A DNA stretch of 64,000 nt from Pseudomonas proteolytica (GTDB lineage: Bacteria > Pseudomonadota > Gammaproteobacteria > Pseudomonadales > Pseudomonadaceae): positions 1 through 64,000 of the forward strand of contig NZ_VFEV01000014.1 in assembly GCF_007858275.1 (NCBI RefSeq). Direction: 5' to 3'. Positions 42,682-51,911 of the stretch are shown here, piece after piece (position 1 is the first letter of the stretch; each line of letters starts with the position of its first letter). Both the position numbers and the translations under genes were made by a program. Under the pieces are notes generated by a model. The model was not told the DNA's origin and did no database searches. It was given only the letters and a program-made list of their open reading frames with translations.

Positions 42682-44190
42682 TCAGGTTTTGCCGGGGATA
42701 CCGTACTTGCGCAACCGATGGGCGATCGCCGTGTGGGATGTTTGCAGGCGGTTGGCCAGTTGGCGTGTCGAGGGATAGCTGACGTAGAGCTTTTCCAGCA
42801 GGCTGCGTTCGAAGTCCTCCACCGCTTGTTCCAGGCTGTCGACCTCGCCGTCGCTCTGGCGGGCGACCGAGGTGCCGGCGATGTCCAGGTCGCCAATGTC
42901 CACCAGGTTGCTTTCGCAAATGGCGGCGGCGCGGAAGATCACGTTCTGCAACTGGCGCACGTTACCCGGCCAGCGGTTACCCAGCAGGGCCGGGTAGGTG
43001 CCCGGCGCCAGGCGGCAGACCGGACGCTGGATCTGCGCGCAGGCCTGCTGCATGAAGTAGCGGGCCAGCAGCAGGATGTCCTGGCCACGCTCGCGCAGTG
43101 GCGGGACTTCGACATTCAGCACATTGAGGCGGTAGAACAGGTCTTCGCGGAACGTGCCTTCAGTGACCATTTTCTCCAGGTCGCGGTGGGTGGCACTGAG
43201 GATGCGCACATTGACCTTGACCTCACGGTCGCCACCGACCCGGCGAAAGCTGCCGTCATTGAGAAAACGCAGGAGCTTGGCCTGCAGGTAGGGTGACATC
43301 TCGCCAATCTCATCGAGAAACACCGTGCCCTGGTTGGCCAGCTCCATCAGCCCCGGCTTGCCGCCGCGCTGGGCACCGGTGAAGGCGCCGGGGGCGTAGC
43401 CGAACAGCTCGCTTTCGGCGAGGTTTTCCGGCAGGGCTGCGCAGTTGAGCGCCAGGAACGGCGAGCTATGCCGCGCACTGATGGCATGGCAAGCGCGGGC
43501 CACCAGCTCTTTGCCGGTGCCGGTTTCGCCCTGGATCAGCAGCGGGGCATCGAGGGCCGCAACCCGTTGCGCGCGGGTCTTGAGGGTACGGATGGCCACG
43601 GATTCGCCCAGCAGCGCATCGAAGCCTTCGGCATGGTCATGGTGCAGGGCTGACAGCCGCTCACCGATCCGGTTGGGCGGGTACAAGGTCAGCAGCGCGC
43701 CCGCATCGGTAATCGGCGTGGCGTCCAGCAGCAAGGTCTGGCCGTTGACGCTGATCTCGCGCAGGGGCAGGCGAAAGCCATGTTCAAGCAAGGTGTCCAG
43801 CAGCGCCGGATCGTCAAACAGCTCGGCGATGCTTTCGCCCGCCGGCTCGCGACCATAAAGGGCAATCAGCGCCGGGTTGGCCAGCAGCACCTTGCCGGCG
43901 CTGTCCAGGGCCAGTACCGGGTCGGTCATAGCCGCCAGCAGTGCGTCAAGTTGCAAGTGGCGACGCTGGCCGGGAAGGATATCCACCACCGTCACGGCTT
44001 GTACGCCGTGGACGCTGAACAGTGCGTCGCGCAATTCTTCCAGCACTTGCACGCTCAGGGTCGGCGCGTCGATGTAGACGTTGGGCGGGATCATCTCCAC
44101 CGCATCCAGGTTGAGATTGCGCCCACCGAGCAGGGCCAGGACTTCCTGGGTGATGCCGACGCGGTCGATGAAGCTGACGTGGATACGCAT
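42682..44190 (-). CDS. gcsR: GcsR-like sigma-54 activator of the glycine cleavage operon
   Basis: A 502-residue TyrR-like enhancer-binding protein. It has an N-terminal ACT domain ([20 protein letters not shown], about 1-75), a PAS domain (about 78-190), an AAA+ domain with Walker A GETGTGKE, the sigma-54 contact loop GAFTGA, and a C-terminal TyrR-type helix-turn-helix ([20 protein letters not shown]). In P. aeruginosa GcsR senses glycine and activates the gcvH2 operon; the sigma-54 promoter and tandem sites upstream of gcvH here fit that. Here it is separated from that operon by the toxin-like gene. Confidence 0.88.
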   Translation of the reverse strand: MRIHVSFIDRVGITQEVLALLGGRNLNLDAVEMIPPNVYIDAPTLSVQVLEELRDALFSVHGVQAVTVVDILPGQRRHLQLDALLAAMTDPVLALDSAGKVLLANPALIALYGREPAGESIAELFDDPALLDTLLEHGFRLPLREISVNGQTLLLDATPITDAGALLTLYPPNRIGERLSALHHDHAEGFDALLGESVAIRTLKTRAQRVAALDAPLLIQGETGTGKELVARACHAISARHSSPFLALNCAALPENLAESELFGYAPGAFTGAQRGGKPGLMELANQGTVFLDEIGEMSPYLQAKLLRFLNDGSFRRVGGDREVKVNVRILSATHRDLEKMVTEGTFREDLFYRLNVLNVEVPPLRERGQDILLLARYFMQQACAQIQRPVCRLAPGTYPALLGNRWPGNVRQLQNVIFRAAAICESNLVDIGDLDIAGTSVARQSDGEVDSLEQAVEDFERSLLEKLYVSYPSTRQLANRLQTSHTAIAHRLRKYGIPGKT

Positions 44191-44257
44191 GGGGCGGACT
44201 TTGATTCTGCAATGCGGAGGGTGGCCAGTATGCCTGAGCGGGGGTGGAGATCAAAAA

Positions 44258-44552
44258 ATGTGGGAGCTGGCTTGCCTGCGATAGCCATAGGTATCTACAC
44301 AACTTTCAGAAACTGACGAACTCTCCTGTGGCGAGCGGGCTTGTCGGAACGCCGCATCGCCCGCGCTGGGCTGCGAAGCAGCCCCAAAACCAGCCGCTGC
44401 GGTGTATCTGGTACAACGCATTCGGCTTATAGGGGCTGCTTCGCAGCCCAGCGCGGGGCAAGCCCGCTCGCCACAACAGCCCTATCTGCCTGGATTTAGG
44501 CGTTGCGGCAACGTTGTGTAGATCCCTATCGCAGGCAAGCCAGCTCCCACAT
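44258..44552. repeat. REP pair split by an inserted element
   Basis: Outer inverted arms ATGTGGGAGCTGGCTTGCCT (from 44258) and its complement (to 44552) belong to the same REPIN family seen at 34308-34396, where the arms are only about 40 bases apart. Here they are about 240 bases apart with another repeat between them. Confidence 0.85.
44290..44526. repeat. Compound palindromic element, copy 2 (complete)
   Basis: This full copy of the element at 1-209 has ends GGTATCTACACAA (44290-44302) and TTGTGTAGATCCC (44514-44526), long inverted arms, and a loop of 46 bases. The loop is in the opposite orientation to that of copy 1. Confidence 0.85.
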
Positions 44553-44580
44553 TTGACTGGTTTTGGCAGTGGAACCGAGG

Positions 44581-44943
44581 TTATTCCAGATGCTCTGGCT
44601 TGATCGGGTCGCCCGGTTTTACATCCAGTTGGTGGCGCACATCCTCGAACATCAGGTCGTACTGTTTATGCATGCCACCGTTGAGCACCGCAGTTTTCGG
44701 CATGCCGTACTTCTGCGCGATGTTCATGGCGTGGCGGGCAAAGTCGAAGGCCTGGTCCTTGGGCAGGAAGAATTCTTCCTTGAGGTCTTTGCCCTGCACC
44801 GAACCGTGCATCTTGAAGAGCATTCCCTTGCCTTCCTTTGGGTCCTGGCTGACTTCGTAGTCGATGCACAGGTCGTAGCTGTGATCCTGGGCATTCAATG
44901 CATGGCGTTCAACATGCAAGTGACCGGGTTCAAAAATGGCCAT
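44581..44943 (-). CDS. DUF5064 family protein, last gene of the arc operon
   Basis: A 120-residue soluble protein (MAIFEPGHLHVERHALN...) matching a small Pseudomonas family known as DUF5064. It is polar, without membrane segments or cysteine motifs. It follows arcC by 61 bases in the same direction, so it is probably transcribed with the arginine deiminase genes under low oxygen. Its function is unknown. Confidence 0.8.
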   Translation of the reverse strand: MAIFEPGHLHVERHALNAQDHSYDLCIDYEVSQDPKEGKGMLFKMHGSVQGKDLKEEFFLPKDQAFDFARHAMNIAQKYGMPKTAVLNGGMHKQYDLMFEDVRHQLDVKPGDPIKPEHLE

Positions 44944-45004
44944 AGGCGTCTCTCCCTAACAAGGCATTGGAGAAGGGCGGCTGCAACAACCGCCCGGGGT
45001 GTAT

Positions 45005-45934
45005 TTATAAGTAGGTGATGCCAGGTTTTGCCGTGCTGATACGGGTGCCGGCGGTGCCCTGGACAATGGCTTCGATGTCCGAGAGTGAACCGATCACTGC
45101 GGTTTTGCCAGTGTTGCGGGCGAACTCGCAGGCGGCCTGGACCTTGGGCCCCATGGAACCGGCGGCGAAGCCGAGTTTTTCCATGTCGTCAGGGTGCGCC
45201 TGGCCGATGGCTTTTTGCGTCGGTTTGCCGAAGTCGATAAAGGCCGCATTGACGTCGGTGGCGATCACCAGCAGGTCGGCTTCCAGTTGCTGGGCCAGCA
45301 GCGAGGAACACAGGTCTTTATCGATCACAGCTTCGATGCCCTTGAGCTTGCCGTTCTCGTCGTACATGGTCGGGATGCCGCCGCCGCCGGCGCAGATCAC
45401 GATGCTGCTCTTTTCCAGGAGCCACTTGATCGGGCGGATTTCAAAGATGCGTTTGGGCCGTGGGCTGGCCACTACCCGACGGTATTTATCGCCGTCGGGG
45501 GCAATTGCCCAGCCTTTTTCGGCGGCCAGTTTTTCGGCTTCGGCCTTGGAGTAGACAGGGCCGATCGGCTTGGTCGGGTTCTGGAAGGCCGGGTCCTTGG
45601 CGTCCACTTCGACCTGGGTCAACAGGGTGGCGAAAGGCACTTCAAAGTCCAGCAGGTTGCCCAGTTCCTGTTCGATGATGTAGCCGATCATGCCTTCGGT
45701 TTCGGCGCCCAGCACGTCCAGCGGGTAGGGGGAAACCTGGGTGTAGGCGGCCGCTTGCAGCGACAGCAGGCCGACTTGCGGCCCATTGCCGTGGGCGATC
45801 ACCAGCTCATTGCCGGGATGAATCTTGGCAATCTGTTCGGTGGCGACCCGGATATTGGCGCGTTGGTTGTCCGCAGTCATGGGTTCACCACGGCGGAGCA
45901 GGGCGTTACCGCCCAGTGCAACGACGATACGCAT
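45005..45934 (-). CDS. arcC: Carbamate kinase
   Basis: A 309-residue enzyme that makes ATP from carbamoyl phosphate and ADP, the last step of arginine deiminase fermentation. It starts [20 protein letters not shown] and has the phosphate-binding [19 protein letters not shown] region (CAGGGGIP) and [12 protein letters not shown]. Length is standard. A nested REPIN lies between it and arcB, which may tune its expression. Confidence 0.96.
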   Translation of the reverse strand: MRIVVALGGNALLRRGEPMTADNQRANIRVATEQIAKIHPGNELVIAHGNGPQVGLLSLQAAAYTQVSPYPLDVLGAETEGMIGYIIEQELGNLLDFEVPFATLLTQVEVDAKDPAFQNPTKPIGPVYSKAEAEKLAAEKGWAIAPDGDKYRRVVASPRPKRIFEIRPIKWLLEKSSIVICAGGGGIPTMYDENGKLKGIEAVIDKDLCSSLLAQQLEADLLVIATDVNAAFIDFGKPTQKAIGQAHPDDMEKLGFAAGSMGPKVQAACEFARNTGKTAVIGSLSDIEAIVQGTAGTRISTAKPGITYL

Positions 45935-45976
45935 AATGCAATCCTTCTAGAATTCTGCCTTGTGAACACTGGGCCA

Positions 45977-46102
45977 AGTGTGGGAACGGGCTTTATGTAG
46001 GAGCCGGGCTTGCCCGCGATGCAGTCACCTCGGTCTGCCAGACATATTGAGGTGATGCCATCGCAGGCAAGCCAGCTCCCACATAAAGCTCGCTCCCACA
46101 TT
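45977..46102. repeat. Nested REP repeats between arcB and arcC
   Basis: An outer pair (TGTGGGAACGGGCTTTATGT / ACATAAAGCTCGCTCCCACA, inverted) encloses an inner REPIN (AGGAGCCGGGCTTGCCCGCGATG with an inverted CATCGCAGGCAAGCCAGCTCC; each quoted in part). Confidence 0.8.
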
Positions 46103-46134
46103 GACCGTGTTGCATCAGTGGAAGCGGTGCCGGC

Positions 46135-47145
46135 TTACAGGTCCGCTAGGGTCGAAACCAGGATCGCCTTGATGGTATGCATGCGGTTTTCCGCTTGCTC
46201 GAAGGCGATGCAGGCCGGGGACTCGAACACGTCGTCGGTCACTTCGATGCCGTTGGCCAGGTGCGGATACTGCTCGGCAATTTGCTTGCCGATCTTGGTG
46301 TCGCTGTTATGGAACGCCGGCAGGCAGTGCATGAACTTGGTGCGTGGGTTGCCGGTGGCTTTCATCAGCTGGGTATTGACCTGGTATGGCAGCAGTTGCT
46401 CGATACGTTCGGCCCAGGCCTCTACTGGCTCGCCCATGGACACCCAGACGTCGGTGTGGATGAAGTCCACACCCTTGACCGCCGCTTTCGGGTCTTCGGT
46501 GAGGGTGATGCGTGCACCGCTTTCTTCTGCGTATTTTTTGCAGCGACCGACCAGATCGTCATGGGGCCACAGGGCTTTTGGCGCGCAGATGCGCACGTCC
46601 ATGCCCAGCTTGGCGCCGACCAGCAGCAGCGAGTTGCCCATGTTGTTGCGGGCGTCGCCCAGGTAGGCGTAGCTGATGTCGTGGATCGGCTTGTCGGCGT
46701 GTTCACGCATGGTCAGCACGTCGGCGATCATCTGGGTTGGGTGGTACTCGTCGGTCAGGCCGTTGAATACCGGCACGCCGGCGAATTTCGCCAGTTCTTC
46801 GACGATTTCCTGCTTGAAGCCACGGTATTCGATGGCGTCGTACATGCGCCCAAGTACGCGTGCGGTGTCTTTCATGCTTTCTTTGTGGCCGATCTGCGAC
46901 GAGTTCGGGTCGATGTAGGTGACGTTGGCGCCCTGGTCATAGGCCGCCACTTCGAAGGCACATCGGGTGCGGGTCGAGGTTTTCTCGAAGATCAGCGCGA
47001 TGTTGTTGCCTTTGAGGTGCTGCTGCTCGGTGCCGGTGTACTTGGCGCGCTTGAGGTCGCGGGACAGGTCCAGCAGGTAGCGCAGTTCGCGCGGGGTGTG
47101 GTGTTCCAGGCTCAGCAGGTTACGGTTGTGGATGTTGAACGCCAT
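46135..47145 (-). CDS. arcB: Catabolic ornithine carbamoyltransferase
   Basis: A 336-residue enzyme that phosphorolyses citrulline to ornithine and carbamoyl phosphate. It shares the P. aeruginosa ArcB sequence almost throughout: carbamoyl phosphate site [23 protein letters not shown], and the ornithine site FMHCLPAFH. It starts at ATG 47145 with GGAG upstream and lies 69 bases after arcA. Confidence 0.97.
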   Translation of the reverse strand: MAFNIHNRNLLSLEHHTPRELRYLLDLSRDLKRAKYTGTEQQHLKGNNIALIFEKTSTRTRCAFEVAAYDQGANVTYIDPNSSQIGHKESMKDTARVLGRMYDAIEYRGFKQEIVEELAKFAGVPVFNGLTDEYHPTQMIADVLTMREHADKPIHDISYAYLGDARNNMGNSLLLVGAKLGMDVRICAPKALWPHDDLVGRCKKYAEESGARITLTEDPKAAVKGVDFIHTDVWVSMGEPVEAWAERIEQLLPYQVNTQLMKATGNPRTKFMHCLPAFHNSDTKIGKQIAEQYPHLANGIEVTDDVFESPACIAFEQAENRMHTIKAILVSTLADL

Positions 47146-47214
47146 GATGATTCTCCTTGGATTCGGTAATCGGCCCGTGCGGCATCGGGTGGACGCCGCC
47201 GGGGAGATGGTCGT

Positions 47215-48471
47215 TTAGTAGTCGATAGGGTCGCGGATGATCGGGCAGGTCATGCAGTGGCCGCCGCCACGGCCGCGCCCCAGTTCGCCGGCGCTGATGG
47301 TGATAACTTCCACACCGGCCTTGCGCAGCAGAGTGTTGGTGTAGGTGTTGCGGTCGTAGCCGATCACCACGCCAGGCTCCACGGCCACCACGTTGTTGCC
47401 GTCGTCCCACTGTTCGCGTTCGGCGGCGAAGCTGTTGCCGCCGGTCTCCACTACGCGCAGGGCCTTGAGGCCGAGGGCGGCGGCCACGGTATCGAGGAAG
47501 TTGGTTTTCTCCCGTTGGATATCAATGCCGTGGGGCTTGCTTTCATCTGGACGCAGGGTAAAGGGCACGATCTGGTTCACCACTTCCGGGAAGATGGTCA
47601 CCAGGTCGCGGTCGCAGAAGCTGAACACGGTGTCCAGGTGCATCGCCGCGCGGGATTTCGGCAGGCCGGCAACGATGACCTTTTCCACGGCCTTGTTCTT
47701 GAACAGGTTGCGCGCCAGTTGGCCGATAGCCTGGTGGGACGAACGCTCGCCCATGCCGATCAACACCACGCCGTTGCCAATCGGCATCACGTCGCCGCCT
47801 TCCAGGGTGGCAGCGCCGTGCTCCTGGTCAGGGTCGCCGTACCAGATCTGGAAGTCGGCGTTGGTGAACTCGGGGTGGAACTTGTAGATGGCGGTGGTCA
47901 GCAGGGTTTCCTGACGTCGCGCCGGCCAGTACATGGGGTTGAGTGTCACGCCACCGTAGATCCAGCACGTGGTGTCCCGGGTGAACTGAGTGTTGGGCAG
48001 CGGCGGCAGGATGAAGCTGGCGTGGCCGAGGAAGTCGCGGAACATCTCGATGGTCTTGCCACCGAAGCTGCTCGGCAGGTCATCGGCGGACACGCCACCG
48101 ATCAGGAACTCGGCGATCTTGCGCGGCTCCAGGCTGCGCAGCCACGAACCGACTTCATCGACCAGGCCCAGGCCCACGGTGTTGGCGGTGATCTTGCGCT
48201 CCAGGATCCAGTCCAGCGCTTCGGGGATGGCGACAATGTCGGTCAGCAGGTTGTGCATTTCCAGCACATCGATATCGCGCTCGCGCATCTTGGTGACGAA
48301 GTCGAAATGGTCGCGCTTGGCCTGAGCCACCCAGAGCACGTCATCGAAGAGCAGTTCGTCGCAATTGTTGGGGGTCAGCCGCTGATGGGCCAGACCTGGG
48401 GAACACACCATGACTTTGCGCAGTTTGCCGGCTTCGGAATGTACGCCGTACTTAACTTTTTCCGTGGTCAT
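47215..48471 (-). CDS. arcA: Arginine deiminase
   Basis: A 418-residue enzyme that hydrolyses arginine to citrulline and ammonia. The C-terminal catalytic cysteine lies in [19 protein letters not shown], and the substrate-binding [21 protein letters not shown] is intact. ATG 48471 gives the same length as P. aeruginosa ArcA (418 aa); a longer reading to 48492 is less likely. Second gene of the arc operon, 34 bases after arcD. Confidence 0.97.
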   Translation of the reverse strand: MTTEKVKYGVHSEAGKLRKVMVCSPGLAHQRLTPNNCDELLFDDVLWVAQAKRDHFDFVTKMRERDIDVLEMHNLLTDIVAIPEALDWILERKITANTVGLGLVDEVGSWLRSLEPRKIAEFLIGGVSADDLPSSFGGKTIEMFRDFLGHASFILPPLPNTQFTRDTTCWIYGGVTLNPMYWPARRQETLLTTAIYKFHPEFTNADFQIWYGDPDQEHGAATLEGGDVMPIGNGVVLIGMGERSSHQAIGQLARNLFKNKAVEKVIVAGLPKSRAAMHLDTVFSFCDRDLVTIFPEVVNQIVPFTLRPDESKPHGIDIQREKTNFLDTVAAALGLKALRVVETGGNSFAAEREQWDDGNNVVAVEPGVVIGYDRNTYTNTLLRKAGVEVITISAGELGRGRGGGHCMTCPIIRDPIDY

Positions 48472-48505
48472 TACAGATCCTCCAGTGAACAAAAAGATTC
48501 AGGTG

Positions 48506-49933
48506 TTACAGGGTCAGGAAGCCGTCGTAGAGCCCATAGGCCGCCACCAGGGCGCCAATGACCACTGCGGCGAAAATCAGCTTCTCGACGTTGGTGAAAA
48601 TCGGTTTGCCCAGTTCACGCTTGGCCTTGGCGAACAGAATCGCGCCAGGGGCATAGAGCAGGGCGGACAACAGCAGGTACTTGGTGCCACCGGCATACAG
48701 CAGCCAGACCGCGTAGATCAGGGCGATGGCGCCGATGAATAGGTCTTTCTTGCGCTCGGCCAGGGCCGCCTCGTAGGTCTCGCCGCGTACCGCCAGCAAC
48801 AGTGCGTAGGCCGCCGACCACAGGTAAGGCACCAGGATCATCGAGGTGGCGAGGTAGATCAGCGACAGGTAGGTACTGGCGGAGAACAGGGTGATTACCA
48901 GGAATATCTGCACCATGGCGTTGGTCAGCCACAGGGCGTTGACCGGCACATGGTTGGCGTTTTCCTTGCGCAGGAACTCCGGCATGGTGTGGTCTTTGGC
49001 GGCGGCGAACATGATCTCTGCGCACAGCAGCACCCACGACAGCAACGCGCCGAGCAGGGAGATGATCAAGCCAACGCTGATCAGCACCGCGCCCCAGTGG
49101 CCGACCACATGTTCGAGCACGGCCGCCATCGACGGGTTCTGCAGCTTGGCCAGTTCCGGTTGAGTCATGATCCCCAGGGACAGCACGTTCACCAGCATCA
49201 GGAACAGCAGCACGGTGATAAAGCCGATGACGGTGGCCTTGCCCACATCCGAGCGCTTTTCGGCACGGGACGAGAAGATGCTCGCGCCTTCGATACCGAT
49301 AAATACCCAGACGGTAACCAGCATCATGTTGCGCACCTGGTTCATCACGCTGCCCAGGTCGGGGTTTTTCACGCCCCAGATATCCGCGGTGAAGATGTCC
49401 AGCTTGAACGCGAACAGTGCGATCAATACGAACAGCACCAGCGGCACGACCTTGGCGACCGTGGTGACCAGGTTGATGAACGCTGCTTCCTTGATGCCGC
49501 GCAGCACCAGGAAATGCACGGCCCACAACAACACCGAGGCGCCAATCACTGCCGCCGGGGTGTTGCCTTCGCCGAAAATGGGAAAGAAGTAACCGAGGGT
49601 GCTGAACAGCAGCACGAAGTAACCGACGTTGCCCAGCCAGGCGCTGATCCAGTAGCCCCAGGCCGACGAGAAACCCATGTAGTCGCCAAAACCGGCCTTG
49701 GCGTAGGCGTATACACCGCCGTCCAGGTCGGGTTTGCGGTTGGCCAGGGTCTGGAACACAAAGGCCAGGGTCAACATACCTACGGCGGTGATAACCCAAC
49801 CAATCAATACCGCACCAACATCGGCGCTGGCGGCCATGTTTTGCGGCAACGAGAAGATCCCACCGCCAATCATTGAGCCCACAACTAGAGCAACAAGGGC
49901 GCCTAATCGAAGTTTTCCGGGAGATTCAGACAT
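48506..49933 (-). CDS. arcD: Arginine/ornithine antiporter ArcD
   Basis: A 475-residue inner-membrane APC-superfamily exchanger with about 13 helices that brings in arginine and expels ornithine, at no energy cost. The start SESPGKLRLGALVALVVGS then MIGGGIFSLPQNMAASADVG is highly typical. ATG 49933 with GGAG upstream is preferred to 49990. It heads the arcDABC operon behind an ANR-type promoter. Confidence 0.95.
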   Translation of the reverse strand: MSESPGKLRLGALVALVVGSMIGGGIFSLPQNMAASADVGAVLIGWVITAVGMLTLAFVFQTLANRKPDLDGGVYAYAKAGFGDYMGFSSAWGYWISAWLGNVGYFVLLFSTLGYFFPIFGEGNTPAAVIGASVLLWAVHFLVLRGIKEAAFINLVTTVAKVVPLVLFVLIALFAFKLDIFTADIWGVKNPDLGSVMNQVRNMMLVTVWVFIGIEGASIFSSRAEKRSDVGKATVIGFITVLLFLMLVNVLSLGIMTQPELAKLQNPSMAAVLEHVVGHWGAVLISVGLIISLLGALLSWVLLCAEIMFAAAKDHTMPEFLRKENANHVPVNALWLTNAMVQIFLVITLFSASTYLSLIYLATSMILVPYLWSAAYALLLAVRGETYEAALAERKKDLFIGAIALIYAVWLLYAGGTKYLLLSALLYAPGAILFAKAKRELGKPIFTNVEKLIFAAVVIGALVAAYGLYDGFLTL

Positions 49934-49966
49934 TGCGTGACTCCAATGCAGGAGAAGAGAGACCAC

Positions 49967-49972
49967 AGAATA
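49967..49972 (-). promoter_or_regulatory. -10 box of the arc operon promoter
   Basis: TATTCT on the leftward strand, 34 bases before arcD; it predicts a start near 49960, which puts the ANR box centre at -41.5. Confidence 0.6.
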
Positions 49973-49994
49973 AAACTGTGCGCTATTCAAACAG

Positions 49995-50008
49995 CTGACT
50001 CAGATCAC
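49995..50008 (-). promoter_or_regulatory. ANR (FNR-type) box of the arc operon
   Basis: GTGAT-N4-GTCAG on the leftward strand matches the FNR/ANR pattern TTGAT-N4-ATCAA with two mismatches at outer positions. It is centred 41.5 bases before the start predicted from the -10 box, the class II activator position used by ANR in P. aeruginosa arcD. Confidence 0.65.
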
Positions 50009-50381
50009 TTCATTGGCACATTCCATTGTGAATTAAAGACTTATGAATAAATGCTGCGGGCGTATAATTACTCGGATAAGCGCGTCCCAGAGCTTTTATC
50101 CGTTTGGATTAATGCGATATGCGTAAGGCGTGGATGTTTGAAGCTAGCCCGTTTTCGCAGATGTGCAAACTTTTTCAAAAGGCTTTGCCAAATACCTCTC
50201 AAGGATAAAAGACAAGGGGTATTTAAATTCTAAATTTGCCTAAACTCGACTAACTGAAATGTCATTAAGTTATGAGGCGAGCAGTGTTATTCGCTATAGA
50301 TAATAAACGTTGCATGTTTTCGATAAATTAGCCGAGTGCACAGTTGTTAGCTCAATGACGGTTTTATCTGCAGGAGTTTCT

Positions 50382-51809
50382 ATGTCGCAACCGGCACAAA
50401 AGCTGCGCCTCAGCGCCCTGGTGGCGTTGGTGGTGGGCTCGATGATTGGCGGCGGGATCTTCTCGTTGCCGCAGAACATGGCGGCGCGGGCAGAGGTGGG
50501 GGCGATCCTGATCGGCTGGGGCATCACCGCCATTGGCATGTTGACCCTGGCCTTTGTGTTCCAGACCCTGGCCAACCGCAAGCCCAACCTGGACTCGGGT
50601 GTGTATGCCTACGCCAAGGCCGGTTTTGGTGACTACATGGGCTTCTCGTCGGCCTGGGGCTACTGGATCAGCGCCTGGATGGGCAACGTCGGCTACTTCG
50701 TGTTGCTGTTCAGCACCCTGGGCTATTTTTTTCCGGTGTTCGGCCAGGGCAACACGCCCGTGGCGATCGGTTGCGCGTCGTTGCTGCTGTGGGCCGTGCA
50801 TTTTCTGGTGATGCGCGGCATCAAGGAGGCGGCGTTTATCAATCAGGTCACGACTGTGGCCAAGATCGTGCCGTTGCTGATGTTCATCGTGATCGCCGCC
50901 GTGGCCTTCAAGGCAGACATTTTTACCCGGGATATCTGGGGCCTGGGCAACCCGCAATTCGGTGGGGTGATGGACCAGGTGCGCAACATGATGCTGGTCA
51001 CCGTGTTTGTGTTTATCGGCATCGAAGGCGCCAGTGTGTACTCGGCGCGCGCCGAAAAACGCTCCGACGTGGGGCGCGCCACGGTGATCGGGTTTGTCGG
51101 CGTGCTGGCCCTGCTGGTGCTGGTGAACGTGCTGTCCCTGGGGATCATGAGCCAGCCCGAGTTGGCCAACTTGCAAAACCCGTCACTGGCGGGCGTGCTG
51201 GAGCATATCGTGGGCCCCTGGGGCGCGATGTTGATCAGCATCGGCCTGGCGGTGTCGTTGCTGGGGGCGCTGCTGTCATGGGCCTTGCTGTGCGCCGAGA
51301 TTCTCTACGCCACCGCCCATGACAAGACCATGCCGGCCTTCCTGAAAAAGGAAAATGCCAACCGTGTGCCGGTCAATGCGTTGTGGCTGACCAATGTGAT
51401 GATCCAGCTGTTCCTGGTGATCACACTGTTTTCCGCCAGCACATACACCACGCTGATCTACCTGGCCTCGTCGATGATTCTGGTGCCGTATTTATGGTCG
51501 GCGGCCTATGCCGTGCTGCTGTGCGGGCGCGGGGAAACCTATGAGGGCGCCCACGGCGAGCGGCTCAAGGACCTGCTGGTGGGCGTGATTGCCCTGGGGT
51601 ATGCGGTCTGGCTGCTGTATGCCGGTGGCTTGAAATACCTGCTGCTGTCGGCACTGCTGTATGCGCCGGGCGTCATCCTGTTTGCCCAGGCCAAGCGCGA
51701 GCAGGGCCAGCCGCTGTTTACCTTGTTGGAAAAGGGTATTTTCAGTTGTGTGATCGCCGGGGCGAGCCTGGCGGCGTATGGGTTGTACAGTGGTGTGTTG
51801 AGCCTGTGA
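50382..51809 (+). CDS. Second ArcD-type arginine/ornithine antiporter
   Basis: A 475-residue paralogue of the neighbouring ArcD, identical in length and nearly collinear (MIGGGIFSLPQNMAARAEVG; LTLAFVFQTLANRKPNLDSG). The two genes are divergent, so the pair likely came from an inverted local duplication. ATG 50382 has AGGAG seven bases upstream. It stands alone, followed by a REPIN. Whether it exports the same substrates or another basic amino acid is unknown; the substitutions are spread over the chain. Confidence 0.93.
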   Translation: MSQPAQKLRLSALVALVVGSMIGGGIFSLPQNMAARAEVGAILIGWGITAIGMLTLAFVFQTLANRKPNLDSGVYAYAKAGFGDYMGFSSAWGYWISAWMGNVGYFVLLFSTLGYFFPVFGQGNTPVAIGCASLLLWAVHFLVMRGIKEAAFINQVTTVAKIVPLLMFIVIAAVAFKADIFTRDIWGLGNPQFGGVMDQVRNMMLVTVFVFIGIEGASVYSARAEKRSDVGRATVIGFVGVLALLVLVNVLSLGIMSQPELANLQNPSLAGVLEHIVGPWGAMLISIGLAVSLLGALLSWALLCAEILYATAHDKTMPAFLKKENANRVPVNALWLTNVMIQLFLVITLFSASTYTTLIYLASSMILVPYLWSAAYAVLLCGRGETYEGAHGERLKDLLVGVIALGYAVWLLYAGGLKYLLLSALLYAPGVILFAQAKREQGQPLFTLLEKGIFSCVIAGASLAAYGLYSGVLSL

Positions 51810-51825
51810 GCGATTGTGCGGGCTT

Positions 51826-51899
51826 CATCGCGGGCAAGCCCGCTCCCACATTGACTGAGCTGTACACGATCAACTGTGGGAGCGGGCTTGCCCGCGATG
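51826..51899. repeat. REPIN after the second arcD
   Basis: CATCGCGGGCAAGCCCGCTC and its complement face each other across about 35 bases, between convergent genes. Confidence 0.9.
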
Positions 51900-51911
51900 A
51901 CAATCCCAAGG

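Larger units (their letters stand above)
44191..44580. other. Repeat-filled intergenic region
   Basis: The gap before the DUF5064 gene is almost wholly the nested REP pair and compound palindromic element described at 44258-44552. Confidence 0.8.
49934..50381. other. Divergent control region of two arcD paralogues
   Basis: The 448 bases contain the ANR-type promoter for the leftward operon. AT-rich sequence follows toward arcD2; no clear promoter or ANR box was found for that gene. Confidence 0.5.
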
